A DNA stretch of 64,000 nucleotides. Source: Maratus speciosus (taxonomy: Eukaryota; Arthropoda; Arachnida; Araneae; Salticidae). The stretch's first letter is position 1. Every line of letters begins with the position of its first letter. The translations under genes were made by a program, and so were the position numbers. Location of the stretch: NCBI GenBank assembly GCA_963932465.1, contig OZ010794.1, positions 447,098,502-447,162,501 of the forward strand, given 5' to 3'. Positions 46,822-58,159 of this stretch are shown piece by piece. A model generated the notes under the pieces. It was not told the DNA's origin and ran no database searches. It was given only the letters and a program-made list of their open reading frames with translations.

Positions 46822-49800
46822 GAGCTCGTAAATGAAAAGGAAGCTCAACTAAAGGAATTAGATTCCGAAATGGATGAGCTAATTCAGGAAAAAACTGAAT
46901 ATGAAAAAGAACTAAAATCGGTAGAAGAATATTCTGAAAAAATATCCAGTTTGAAATTTAAAATTAAGATGAGGCTTAAAAAATGTAAAATCGAAACTGA
47001 ACCAAAAGTTTTACTAGAATCAAGTAACGGTTCAAAAATCGGTAGTAAGCCAGTTTCGGCAGTGAAGCTTCCTAAACTTAACATAGAAAACTTTTCTGGT
47101 GATGCAAGCCAGTTCTTAGAATTTTTTAATTTATTTACTAGTGCGATAGATTCAAACGAATCGTTATCAAAAATTGAAAAATTCCAATATCTCAAATCCT
47201 TGTTGTCTGGTCCTGCATATAATATTGTATCTGGTTTTGAACTGACAGATCAAAATTATTCTACTTGTTTAAAATTGTTAGAAGAGAGGTATGGTAAGCG
47301 GGAAAATATCATAAACTGTTACATGAATAAAATTCTAAATCTTGAACCAGTGAAATCCTCTAACAATGTTACTTCTTTAAGGAAGCTGTACGATAATATT
47401 GAAACTAGTATGAGAAATCTTGATGCGTTAGGAGTAACATCAGGCTCTTACGGCCATTTATTACTACCAATACTAATAAGATTATTACCCGAAAATTTGA
47501 TACTAGATTTTCATCGAAAACGTGACCCCGATAAGGACTGTGAAGTCACCGATTTAATAAATTTTATTAAAACGGAATTAAGATGTCGTGAAGCTACTAA
47601 TTTAGTAAACAATTCCCAAACCAAGACTTATGAAAATTCTAAAACTAAATATGAAAATCCTTCAAGTAAATATCAAAATTTTCCTCAAAAGAAAAATATA
47701 CCTTCAGCTTCTGCTTTAAATACATCTACAAAACAGTTTTGCATATTTTGTAAGTCTTCTGATCATGTAGGACTAAATTGTTCGAAATTCACTGATGAAC
47801 AGAAACGATATAAATTAAAGAAAGAAGGTCGCTGTTACAAATGCTTTTTTAAGTCGCATTTATCAATAAACTGTAGAACAAAAATTAACCCTTGTTCCAA
47901 ATGTGGTAGCACTACCCATAGTACTTTGTTTTGTTTTAAAGAAACAGTAAAAGAAAATCCTGAAAAGGAAATGAAAGGTGCAATTGTATCTATGATGTCG
48001 GAACAAAAATATAAACAAAATAAAGCAACATTATTGCAGACTTGTACAGTTTCTGTGTCTGCTGGTAAACAATGCTTGTTGGCTCGCGTTTTATGTGATA
48101 GTGGTTCAGAAAAATGTTTTGTGAAGAGATCTCTAGTACAAAAATTAAAATTGAAGCCATTGCGAAGAGAAAATTTATTAGTTTATCCTTTTGGGCGGAG
48201 ACGCCCTTATGAATCTTGTTATGAAGTAGTTTCTCTTGAATTATCCAGTGTTGTGCAACCTATTAACTCGATAAATATCGAAGCACTAGTGGTTGATAAT
48301 ATAACTGGAGCTTCTGTGAAAACATTAGAACCAGAACTTCTAGACATAATGAGAACAAGAGGCTTTAAGCCTGCTGATACAGGTCTTGAACAGGAAATAA
48401 ATATTTTGCTAGGATCTGACTTTTTGTGGAAAATATTAAAGGGAATCGAGGGAAAATTGACAAAAGAATTATACGTTGCAGAAACTATTTTCGGTCATAC
48501 GGTGCAAGGGCAGATAGAGTCGAATAAAAAAGAAGTAGCTTGTTTGCGTGTTTCAGTTGAAAATATAAATACCCAACTGAAAGCATTTTGGGATCTTGAA
48601 TCAATTGGCATTGCTGAAAGCAATGAAAAGAACATTACCGATCATGAGGTAATAAAAGAATTTAAAGAAAATCTAAAATTCGTAAATGGGCGTTATGAAG
48701 CAAAATTATTGTGGAAAGATTCTCGCGAATTACTTAGAAATAATCTTGAAGTAGCAAAGAAGCGGTTTTCTAGTTTAGAAAATAAATTCTTGAAAAACGA
48801 TTCTTTATTTAAGGAATATAACTCCATTTTACTAGAGCAGTTTAATGAGGGTGTAATAGAATTGTGCACCGAGAAAGATTCTAATAATTCCTATTACATG
48901 CCACACAGACCTGTTATCCGTGACGATAAAACTACAACAAAAATGCGCATAGTCTATGATGCTTCTTCCAAATATGGTGATTCTCTATCATTAAACGAAT
49001 GTTTGAATCACGGCCCTAACTTAAATCCTAATGTTTTAGACATAATTTTGAAATTCCGTTTACATAAAATTGCCTTTTCGGCTGATATTGAAAAGGCTTT
49101 TCTGCAAATATCTGTAACCGAGGAAGATCGCGATTATCTTAGATTCTTATATTATGAAGATTTTGATAAGAATAAAAACATAGTACCCTATAGAATGACC
49201 AGAGCTACTTTTGGTGTCACCTGCAGTCCCTTTATCCTTGCTTGTACCATTAAGCACCATATTAATAAATATAAAAGCTCTCATAATAAAACATTTGAAA
49301 TCCTAAATTCTTCTTTTTATGTTGATGATTTGTTTTCAGGAGAAAACTATGTTCTAAAAGCCTTTAATTTAACTAAAGAAGCTGTTGATATTTTGAAAGA
49401 AGGGGGGATGAAGTTAAGAAAATTTGAAAGCAATTCTCAGGAACTTAGGAAAAAATGGGTTGACGAAAACATTCCTGTTTCTAGTCCCGAACCCCCAAAT
49501 ACTTCCTTGAAAATTTTAGGATTGATCTGGAACAATACAGAAGATAAATTAGGACTAGAATTACGACCATTGTTAGAAAATTTAAGCAATGATTCTTGTA
49601 CAAAACGGAACGTTTTGAAAATTGCAGCTACGTTGTTTGATCCAGCCGGATTTATTGCCCCTTTTGTTATTCGTGTCAAATGCCTTTTGCAGCAATTGTG
49701 GATAATGGGAATATCATGGGATGAAAGTTTTTGTGGTGAACTAGAAAATAATTGGCAAAATTGGCTTTTAGAAATCCCTGATCTCACACACTTGAAAATT

Positions 49801-49943
49801 CCCCGACACTATTTCAACAACCTGATCATGGAAAAGGAGCATCTCCAACTGCATATTTTCACTGATGCTAACCCTAATGCGTATGGTGCAGTGGCATACT
49901 TCGGTATCCAATTTCTAATGATAAATTTAAAACTAGTTTTATA
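46789..49943 (+). CDS. BEL/Pao gag-pol: gag, protease, RT and start of RNase H
   Basis: The open frame spans 46702-49943. The first 114 bases lie in the piggyBac right end; the only ATG there is 46789, inside its terminal repeat. Element-derived coding resumes at 46816. Gag: coiled-coil region (LELVNEKEAQLKELD..), a DUF1759-like capsid domain (47062 on, KLPKLNIENFSGD) and three zinc knuckles (CIFCKSSDHVGLNC; CYKCFFKSHLSINC; CSKCGSTTHSTLFC). Protease: LCDSGS near 48096. RT: YDASSKYGDSLSLNECL, SADIEKAFLQI, FYVDDLFSGE with the YVDD active site. RNase H begins at IFTDANPNAYGAVAYF (49855), where the frame is lost and a stop follows. In intact BEL elements this is one frame with the next entry. Confidence 0.9.
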
Positions 49944-51902
49944 ATGTCTAAGTCTAGGGTTGCTCCCTTGAAGAAGTTAACTCTTCCTCGTCTTGAACTC
50001 ATGGGAGCACTTATTGGTGCCAGAATGGCAAAGTTTATCACGAACGTTATCCAAGTAAATAATACTATTTTCTGGTCGGACTCAGAAATTGTTCTTCATT
50101 GGCTTAAAGGGCCAAAAGAAAAATGGAAACCATTTGTTAGTAATAGAATAGCTGAGATTCATAATTTGTCTGATCCTAGTTTATGGAGACATTGTGATGG
50201 CAAACTTAATCCCGCAGATTTAATAACAAGAGGTTGTTCTGTGAAGCATTTAATAAATTCTCAAAAATGGTGGTATGGTCCTGAATTTCTTTCCCTTCCC
50301 GAAAATCAGTGGCCTAGGGTTAAAATTGCTGCATCTCGATTACCTGATGTTTCTGAAGAGAAGTCTAAAAAAGCAGCCACCATTTCTTGCGTTCTTCAAA
50401 CAAATAAATCTGATGAAATTCCCATTTTTATTCTTGAAAAGTATAGCTCCCTAAAGAAATTGTATCGAGTAACTGCATGGATATTTAGATTTATTTCTAA
50501 TGTAAAATTAAAGGTAGAAAAAAGAAAATTTTCAGAATTATCAGCTGAGGAAATGTTACATGCTGAAAATTTTTGGTTAAAGCTAGTGCAGGAAGAAAGT
50601 TTCCCTGAAGTTATTAAAAGCTTGAAATGTAGCAAGAGTATCCCTAAAGATTCGAATCTTCTACAGTTAAATCCTATCTTGTCAGATGAAGGTTTGCTGT
50701 TGGTACGAGGACGGTTACAAAAGTCTAACTCCTCATTTTATGAAAAACATCCCGTAGTGATTCCTTCAAAACATAAATTGACTGAATTAATCGTGAAAGA
50801 TGCACATGAAAAAGTTTTTCATTCAGGAGTGTCCAGTACATTGGTACAAACGCGTGAAAAGTTTTGGATTTTAAGATCAAGGCAGTGCATTAAATCAGTC
50901 CTGAACAAATGTACAATCTGTAAGAAATTTAACGTACGCCCTGGTCAACAAGTTATAGCCCCTCTTCCAGGTGACCGTATTAACGAAGCTCCACCGTTTT
51001 CAGTAACAGGTCTTGATTATGCGGGACCCCTATATGTGAAGGGGAATGAAAATAAATATTATATTTTATTATTTACATGTGCTATCACAAGAGCACTTCA
51101 TTTAGAACTAGTAAAAGACATGTCAACAACAGAATTCCTGTTAGCATTTCGCAGGTTTATCTCACGAAGAGGACTCTGTGCTGTAATTTATTCAGACAAC
51201 GCCAAAACTTTCAAAAGAGCTGATCTTGAACTAAAAGAAATGTGGAAAGTAATCCACCATCCTGATGTTAAAAAATTTTTCGCCAATCACAGCATATCCT
51301 GGAAGTATATTGTAGAGCGTGCAGCCTGGTGGGGTGGCTTCTATGAGCGAATGGTTCGCTCAGTGAAAACTACCTTGCGTAAAGTTATTGGAAGATCTTC
51401 CTTAACATTGAGTGAATTAGAAACGCTTCTAATTGAAGTAGAAGCTGTAATTAACTCTCGTCCGCTGACTTACACGTATTCCGAGTTAGAAGAACCATCT
51501 CCTCTTACTCCTGCACATTTTTTAATCGGAAAACGTATCTTGTGTCTACCTACCATAAAAGTGAACGATTTAATTTTACCAACAACGAAAGAATCTTTAG
51601 TGAAACGCTTTCGTTTACGTGAGACTCTTCTAAATCATTTTTGGAAGCGTTGGAAAAATGAGTATCTTCTCAATTTAAAATCTGTTCACTACACGGACCA
51701 GAATAAATCTTCAGACTTTAAAGTGGATGATGTGGTGCTTGTACATGATGAACACTTACCCCGAAGTTTGTGGAAGTTAGGAAAAGTTACTAAAACCTTT
51801 ATGGGCAGAGACGGCAAGATAAGATCTTGTGAACTCAAAACAAATAATTCATTTATTAAGAGACCTATAAATCTATTGTACAATCTTGAGCTCACAAACT
51901 AA
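49944..51902 (+). CDS. BEL/Pao pol: rest of RNase H and integrase
   Basis: Continues pol in another frame; the ATG at 49944 is internal, since similarity starts slightly upstream (about 49914). RNase H: LTLPRLELMGALIGARMA, FWSDSEIVLHWLKG, LNPADLITRG. Integrase: zinc-binding HEKVFHSG ... CTICKKF, then the catalytic core with D in VTGLDYAGPL, D in IYSDNAKTF and E in YIVERAAWWGGFYERM. A DUF5641-like C-terminal domain (DVVLVHDEHLPRSLWKLGKV) closes the protein. The integrase inserts the cDNA with a 5-bp stagger, agreeing with the GAGAC duplication. All catalytic residues are present. Confidence 0.92.
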   Translation: MSKSRVAPLKKLTLPRLELMGALIGARMAKFITNVIQVNNTIFWSDSEIVLHWLKGPKEKWKPFVSNRIAEIHNLSDPSLWRHCDGKLNPADLITRGCSVKHLINSQKWWYGPEFLSLPENQWPRVKIAASRLPDVSEEKSKKAATISCVLQTNKSDEIPIFILEKYSSLKKLYRVTAWIFRFISNVKLKVEKRKFSELSAEEMLHAENFWLKLVQEESFPEVIKSLKCSKSIPKDSNLLQLNPILSDEGLLLVRGRLQKSNSSFYEKHPVVIPSKHKLTELIVKDAHEKVFHSGVSSTLVQTREKFWILRSRQCIKSVLNKCTICKKFNVRPGQQVIAPLPGDRINEAPPFSVTGLDYAGPLYVKGNENKYYILLFTCAITRALHLELVKDMSTTEFLLAFRRFISRRGLCAVIYSDNAKTFKRADLELKEMWKVIHHPDVKKFFANHSISWKYIVERAAWWGGFYERMVRSVKTTLRKVIGRSSLTLSELETLLIEVEAVINSRPLTYTYSELEEPSPLTPAHFLIGKRILCLPTIKVNDLILPTTKESLVKRFRLRETLLNHFWKRWKNEYLLNLKSVHYTDQNKSSDFKVDDVVLVHDEHLPRSLWKLGKVTKTFMGRDGKIRSCELKTNNSFIKRPINLLYNLELTN

Positions 51903-52360
51903 AAAAAAAGTCTGAACTTTTTTATTAATAGAACTGAAAAAAAAAAAAAAAAAAACTTTGATATTATTAGAGACTCAAAAACTCTCATTGACATTTGACT
52001 TTTAGAAAAAATCTTGAATTGTTTCTGTTATTGACTTTAAACAACATTTTATTTTTTTTCACTTAAAAAAAAAAAAAGAAAGTTTCTTGTTTGATAATAT
52101 GTCTAATTTTTAGTTTAATTTTTTTTGTGAGGAATATTCTAGAATTTGTATAGATTTAAATTGTTCTTTCTATTTTTAGTAGCGGAAACTTGTTCTCAAA
52201 TCTTTTAAATTGTTTAATTATTTTATTGAAGTCCAGTATGTAAGTATATATTTTGATTTTGTATTGTATTTATGTATAGTGTAACTGATAATTTTTTAGA
52301 ATAATTTTTATTTCTACTTTAATTATTTGAATCCCCATTTTGATGAACCCTTGTTCATCG
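51903..52360 (+). other. BEL/Pao 3' untranslated region
   Basis: AT-rich, with A runs at 51938-51955 and 52065-52077. No reading frame; in particular no envelope-like gene. Confidence 0.7.
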
Positions 52361-52370
52361 GGGGGGAGTT
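52361..52370 (+). promoter_or_regulatory. Polypurine tract of BEL/Pao element
   Basis: The purine run GGGGGGGAG followed by TT lies immediately before the 3' LTR and is the likely primer site for plus-strand DNA synthesis. Confidence 0.6.
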
Positions 52371-52963
52371 TGTGGAATATTTTGCAACCTTCTCTCGCGG
52401 GCCTCTCTTAGCCAGGCGGGCGCCGCGAAGGATCACGTGACGTTTGAGAGAATTGATATTAAAAAACATTTTTTTCTTTCTTGTTTCTTTTTAGTTGGTT
52501 TTGTGAATGTAAAATATGAACGCAGTAAGTAGACTGCATTTTTTCTCTTGGTCTTCTAAAATTAGAAGAAATGTTGTTTTAATTTTAAAAGGAAAATTTA
52601 TCTCGAGCATAAAATCATGCTATTGTTCTTTATGGCTTCTTAATAGAAGAAAATAGTTGCTGGAAATTTAATTGTATTTAGAATCATGACTTCTAGAAGG
52701 AGCAAAGCAACTAAATATGTTTCATCTGTAAATATGTAAATAATATACATTATGTATATATTCGAACTGTAAATAATAATCTACGAAAAGTTCTAGTGAT
52801 GATGATTATTTACAAATGATAAACACAAAAGTAAAAACTTTTATTTGTGAAATATGATGACTTTAATATGATTTAAATGGAATCTTGACTTCTTATAATA
52901 ATGCTCTCCCTATAACAATTTCGTGAACTGTGATTTAATTGTGGAATAACTTGAAATTCTTCA
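52371..52963 (+). repeat. 3' LTR of BEL/Pao element
   Basis: Same 593-bp sequence as the 5' LTR as far as I can compare by eye. It ends TTCA and is followed by GAGAC, then the rest of Helitron copy A. Confidence 0.95.
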
Positions 52964-53549
52964 GAGACAAAGACTCTGTTTACTTAATTCCTTTTATATT
53001 AGCTTATTTTGAAATGTTGTTACACGTGTCTACGTCATCAAGTTATTTTTATTTCGTCGTTTTATTTGTATTTTTATTAATGTTGTACGAATTTATTTGT
53101 TCTTTCGTTATTTAAAATAAAAATTATGTCAATTTGTATAATTTGGCGAGTGGTTTGGCGATTTATATAATTTGGCGAAATTGGTCGACGAGATAATCAA
53201 GTAGTACCGCAGCGGATTTGGCGTTAAAATTCCCCAATCAAAGAGAAATGAATAGAAATTCGTTTATAGGGACATCGCCACTGTTTTTTAAATTATAATT
53301 CACTCTTTCGAAATCTTTTTAAAGACGATCAAATTAGCGTGCATTTAGAGCCTGCGGTGTCTGGACGGGGGTTGGCGAGCGTAGCTCGTAGGGGGCCGAG
53401 CCCCCTAGTGGAAATTAAATTTCTTTACATCAAACACAACGTATTGCAAGCTACCAATATTCATTTTTTATTTTGTTTCGTTGCCATTATAGATGCCAAC
53501 AACGGGAGTTTTGAAATTTAATTAACTAAATTTGCTTTTTCTCTGATAA

Positions 53550-54548
53550 TCTCTCTATTCTAAAAAAAAGTAACTACCGCTGTCACCGCCGCCGCCGGTT
53601 TTGAACATTTTGTGACCGGAGGTCTTTCTTCGTTAATATTAAGAAAAATAATGCATACAAAAATATGAAAATCGGTGGTTTTATACAGAAATGTTTGATA
53701 AACAGGCTGATGCAGACAGTTTTCAAATCCCAGAATTATTTTAAGAGATATTTAATGCTAAAGTTGGACAAAATCGTTCCACTAAAAAAGTTTTATAGGA
53801 GCAAAAACTATTCATGGGAATTTAATCATTTTTAGATCATTTTATACGTTTGAAGTTCCCGGTGTGCAGACTGTATTTCTTCTTTTAATTTGACTCATTT
53901 TTTGAGGTTTTATTTCTATTTTAAATTAAAATTTTCAGCATTTCTAGTGATATTTTTTACATTATTTTAGAAATCTAGGGGGCGCTGCCCCCTATGAGCT
54001 ACGCTCGTCAACCCCCGTACAGACACCGCAGACTCTAAAAGCACGCTAATTTGATCGGCTTAAAAAATATTTCGGAAGATTGATTTATAAGTTTAAAAAC
54101 AGTGGCGATCTCCCTATAAACGGGTTTCTATTCATTTCTGTTTGATTGGGGAATTTTAAAGCCAAATCAGCGGCTGTTAAATGATACAATGGCTGTTTCC
54201 GTCTTTGATTAAATAAAATCAGTTGACATTTCAAAATAAGCTAATATAAAATGAATTAAATAAACAGAGTCTTTGCCTGCCGGTATTTTTTAGCTAAGCG
54301 AAAAGAAAGTTTTTTTTTAATGACACTTAAATGTATCGTTTTTAATCTGACGTAATTTTCACTAAACTTTTTTTTCTCCTTTTACTATTCACGTGAAAAT
54401 AATTTTGTTAGAAATGAAATATTATTTGCGCTATCCTAATAAAAATAGTTGAAAATATCATCTTGCCCCCTAGTTTTGAAAGAAAAAAAGTAAAATTTTT
54501 TCAATAAATAATTAAAATATTAATTACTTAAAATACTACTTAAAATAA
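53550..54548 (+). mobile_element. GC-hairpin Helitron, copy B (composite)
   Basis: Starts TCTCTCTATTC at 53550 and follows copy A until about 53974, where a minus-strand 3' end begins (tCTAGGGGGCGCTGCCCCC). The minus-oriented body continues to about 54465, where a short plus 3' end (ccccctagt) is seen. The junction at 53975 is the same as at 25304. Confidence 0.6.
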
Positions 54549-57447
54549 TCTCTCTATTCTAAAAAAAAAAAGTAACTACCGCTGCCACCGCCTCCGGATT
54601 TGAGTTTTTTGTGATCGGAGGTCTTTCTCCGTTAATAATCTCTCTATTCTAAAAAAAAGTAACTACCGCTGTCGCCGCCGCCGGATTTGAGTTTTTTGTG
54701 ACCGAAGGTCTTTCTCCGTTAATAATAAGAAAAATATTGCTTACAAAAATATGAAAATCTGCGGTATTATAGAGAAATGTTTGATAAACACGCTGATGCA
54801 GACAGTTTTCAAATCAAAGAATTATTTAAATAGATATTTAAGGCTAAATTTGGACAAAGTCGTTCCATTAAAAAAATTTTATAGGAGCAAAAACTATACA
54901 TCGGAATTTAATCATTTTTAGATCATTTTATACGTTATAATTTCCCGGTGTGCAGATTGCATTTAGTTTTTTAATTTTACTCATCTTTTGAGCTTTTATT
55001 TCTATTTTAACTTCCAATTTTCGGCATTTCGAGAGATATTTTTTACTTACTAGGGGGCTCGCCCCCTACGAGTTACGCTCGCCAACCCCCGTCCAGACAC
55101 CGCAGACGCAGACTCTAAATGCACGCTAATGTGATCGGCTTTAAAAAGATTTCGAAAGATTGAATTATAATTTAAAAAACAGTGGCGATCTCCCTATAAA
55201 CGAATTTCTATTCATTTCTCTTTGATTGGGGAAATTTTAACGCCAAATCCGCTGCGGTACTACTTGATTATCCCGTCGACTAATTTTGCCAAATTATATA
55301 AATCGCCAAACCACTCGCCAAATTATACAAATTGACAAAATTTTTATTTTAAATAACGAAAGAATATATAAATTAGTACAACATTAATAAAAATACAAAT
55401 AAAACGTCGAAATAAAAATAACTTGATGACGTAGACACGTTATAACAACATTTCAAAATAAGCTAATATAAAAGGAATTAAGTAAACAGAATCTTTGTCT
55501 CCCGGTATTTTTTAACAAAGCGAAAAGAAAGTTCTTTTAAATGAGACATTTTAAATTCATCGTTTTTAATCTGACGTAATTTTGACCAAACTATTCTTTC
55601 TCTTTTTAATATTCACGTGAAAATACTTGTGTTAGAAATGAAATATTATTTGCGCTTTCCTAAGAAAAATAACTGAAAAGTATCCTCTCAAAATATCAAA
55701 TAAATGTCTAGCGCAATTTCTAAATTTAAACCGTTTTGCAATATTATTTTGTGTTCATTTTATGTAATGACTGTAATGTGACGTAAATATGACGTAATTT
55801 CTCCTATTTAAGACTTCTAACGCATGTTAATAAATTTATTATTTTACAAATTCCTTTCTCTCTTTAAATTCACGTGTAATTATAGTTTTTATGAGGTAAT
55901 TTTTAATAAGTTCTGCTTTTTGTACATAATTATTTAATTCTAATTCCAAATGTTTTTTTTTTCTGTTTATAATAGTCACGTGTAAATAAATTTTTAATTT
56001 ATTACACGTATAAATATATATATATTGTTTTCTTTTTTTTTTTTTTTTTGGAAGCAAACATTATTGTTTCCGCTATTTATACAGTTGGCAACAGTTTAAA
56101 TTAATGTCACTTTCTAAAATCTGTAAAAAATATCTCTAGAAATGCTGAAAATTTGAATTTAAAATAGAAATAAAACCTCAAAAAATTAGCCAAATTAGAA
56201 AAAGAAATACAATCTGCACACCGGGAACTTCAAACGTATAAATTGATCTAAAAATGATTAAATTCCCATGAATAGTTTTTGCTGCTATAAAACTTTTTTA
56301 GTGGAACGATTTTGTCCAACTTTAGCATTAAATATTTCTTAAAATAATTCTTCGATTTCAAAACTGTCGGCATCAGCGCGTTTATCAAACATTTCTGTAT
56401 AATACTACCAATTTTCATATTTTTGTATGCATTATTTTTCTTAATATTAACGAAGAAAGACCTCCGGTCGCAAAAAATTCAAAACCGGCGGCGGCGGCGG
56501 CGGTGACAGCGGTGGTAACTTTTTTTTAGAATAGAGAGATTTTAGAAAATTGTACTAATTTAACCTGTTGCCAACTTTATAAATAGCGCAAACAATAATG
56601 TTTGCTTCAAATTAAACATTTATTTACACGTGACTATTATAAACAGAAAAAAAAACTTTCAAATTAGAATTAAATAATTGCATATAAAAATCAGGAACTT
56701 ATTGAAAATTACTTCATCTATAATTACACGTGAATTTTAACAGAGAAAGGATATTGTAAAATAATAAATTCATTAACATGCGTTAGAAGTCTTAAATAGG
56801 AGAAATTACGTCATATTTGCGTCACATTACAGTTATTACATAAAATGAACACAAAATAATATTGCAAAACAACGAAAGTATTTTCACGTGAATATTTAAA
56901 AAAGAAATAATAGCTTGGACAAAATCACGTCAGATTAAAAACCATTAATTTAAAATGTCTCATTTAAAAGAACTTTCTTTTCTCTTTATTAAAAAATACC
57001 AGGAGACAAAGACACTGTTTACTTATTTCCTTTTATATTAGCTTATTTTGAAATCTTGTTACACGTGTCTACGTCATCGAGTTATTTTTATTTCGACATT
57101 TTATTTGTATTTTTATTAATGTTGTACTAATTTATTTGTTATTTCGTTATTTAAAATAAAAATTATGTCAATTTGTATAATTTGGCGAGTGGTTTGGCAA
57201 TTTATATAATTTGGCGAAATTGGTCGACGGGATGATCAAGTAGTACCGCAGCGGATTTGGCGTTAAAATTCCCCAATCAAAGAGAAATGAATAGAAATCC
57301 GTTTATAGGGAGATCGCCAGTGTTTTTCAAATTATAATTCAATCTTTCGAAATCTTTTTAAAGCCGATCAAATTAGCGTGCATTTAGAGTCTGCGGTGTC
57401 TGGACGGAGGTTGGCGAGCGTAGCTCGTAGGGGGACGAGCCTCCTAG
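54549..57447 (+). mobile_element. GC-hairpin Helitron, copy F, split by copy C
   Basis: The 5' terminus TCTCTCTATTC occurs twice, at 54549 and 54639, as a 90-bp tandem duplication. The body runs to 55048, is interrupted by copy C (55049-56539), and resumes at 56540 through the empty BEL target (about 57000), ggcgagcgtagctcgtag and the 3' CTAG at 57444-57447 followed by T. Confidence 0.75.
55049..56539 (-). mobile_element. GC-hairpin Helitron, copy C (minus strand, 1.49 kb)
   Basis: Minus-strand 3' end at 55049 (ACTAG then the hairpin GGGGGC TCG CCCCC and acgagttacgctcgcc). The 5' end is the complement of TCTCTCTATTC at 56529-56539, next to the host T at 56540. The triplet run ggcggcggcggcgg lies at about 56487-56501. 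This is the best full-length copy of the family in the window. It has no coding capacity. Confidence 0.8.
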
Positions 57448-57469
57448 TTAAATAAATATATATATATAT

Positions 57470-58060
57470 AAAGCAATTTAACGAATTAAAACGACCATTT
57501 GGAAAATGCTTTTTCAAAGACTAAAATTTAAGACATAAAAAATCGCACCGAGTTGATCCTACATTACGTACGCCATGAATTAAACATTAATAGTGTTATT
57601 ACTACGTATTATTCACCTGAAACTTACGTATTATCCAAGCATTTCATTGGTTGTTCGGGAAAAGGCTTTTCCATCGTCAGATTTCCAAGAAATCTGACGA
57701 CCCATTTTAAATGAAATTTCATTCTTAAACTTCTAAACGTCCGACAATATTACTTTTTACACCGTCGGATAGAGAAAAAAATGTACTTTTAAATGCAATT
57801 TGTTTGAAAGCTGTATCTCAATTTGTTTCTGAGTTATTAATTTTTTTTGTAGTTTTTATTACTTTTTTGTCATAGTGGCAACAGAAAGTATCCATCGTTG
57901 TTGGATGTAAAGGGAAATACAAATTACTGTAGACCAATCAGAACACGAATAAAATGCAGATTAAACCAACAAAAACCTTCAGATATGCTTTTGATTTCGT
58001 ACCCTGACAGAGAACAAAAACCATTTTTCCAAATGGTTAAAAAAGAAGATTTAAGAAGTT
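57470..58060 (-). repeat. Dispersed repeat, minus-oriented copy
   Basis: Reverse complement of 35880-36520, joined on its left to a TA microsatellite (57457-57470). It includes the hairpin gtcagatttccaagaaatctgac, gtcatagtggcaacag and ccatttttccaaatgg. Confidence 0.7.
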
Positions 58061-58159
58061 TTCGACAGGGGGTTCTGCCCCCCCCCCTCTCTCTCTTCCA
58101 TGACAGAATCTCCTGCTGAAATCAATTTTTAGTTATGTTTTTCTTTTAGCGTCCATGTG

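Larger units (their letters stand above)
43659..52963 (+). mobile_element. BEL/Pao LTR retrotransposon (9.3 kb) with nested piggyBac
   Basis: Two 593-bp LTRs (43659-44251 and 52371-52963), TG...CA, appear identical by eye, implying a recent insertion. Flanks are GAGAC on both sides (5-bp duplication), and the intact target (caggagacaaagac) survives in the paralogous Helitron copy at about 57000. Order inside: primer-binding site, gag start, piggyBac insertion, remaining gag, protease, RT, RNase H, integrase, G-rich polypurine tract. No envelope gene. It is inactivated by the nested element and a frameshift in RNase H. Confidence 0.95.
42680..53408 (+). mobile_element. GC-hairpin Helitron, copy A (split by BEL/Pao)
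   Basis: 5' end TCTCTCTATTCTAAAA at 42680 after an A. The 3' end at 53376-53408 has gcgagcgtagctcgtag, the hairpin GGGGGCCGAGCCCCC and TAG|T. Removing the BEL/Pao insertion (43659-52963) leaves about 1.42 kb. The 5' subterminal region has a cgccgccgccgccgg triplet run. There is no Rep/helicase. The 3' half carries ggcgagtggtttggcgattt and the inverted-orientation copies nearby share it. Confidence 0.8.
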
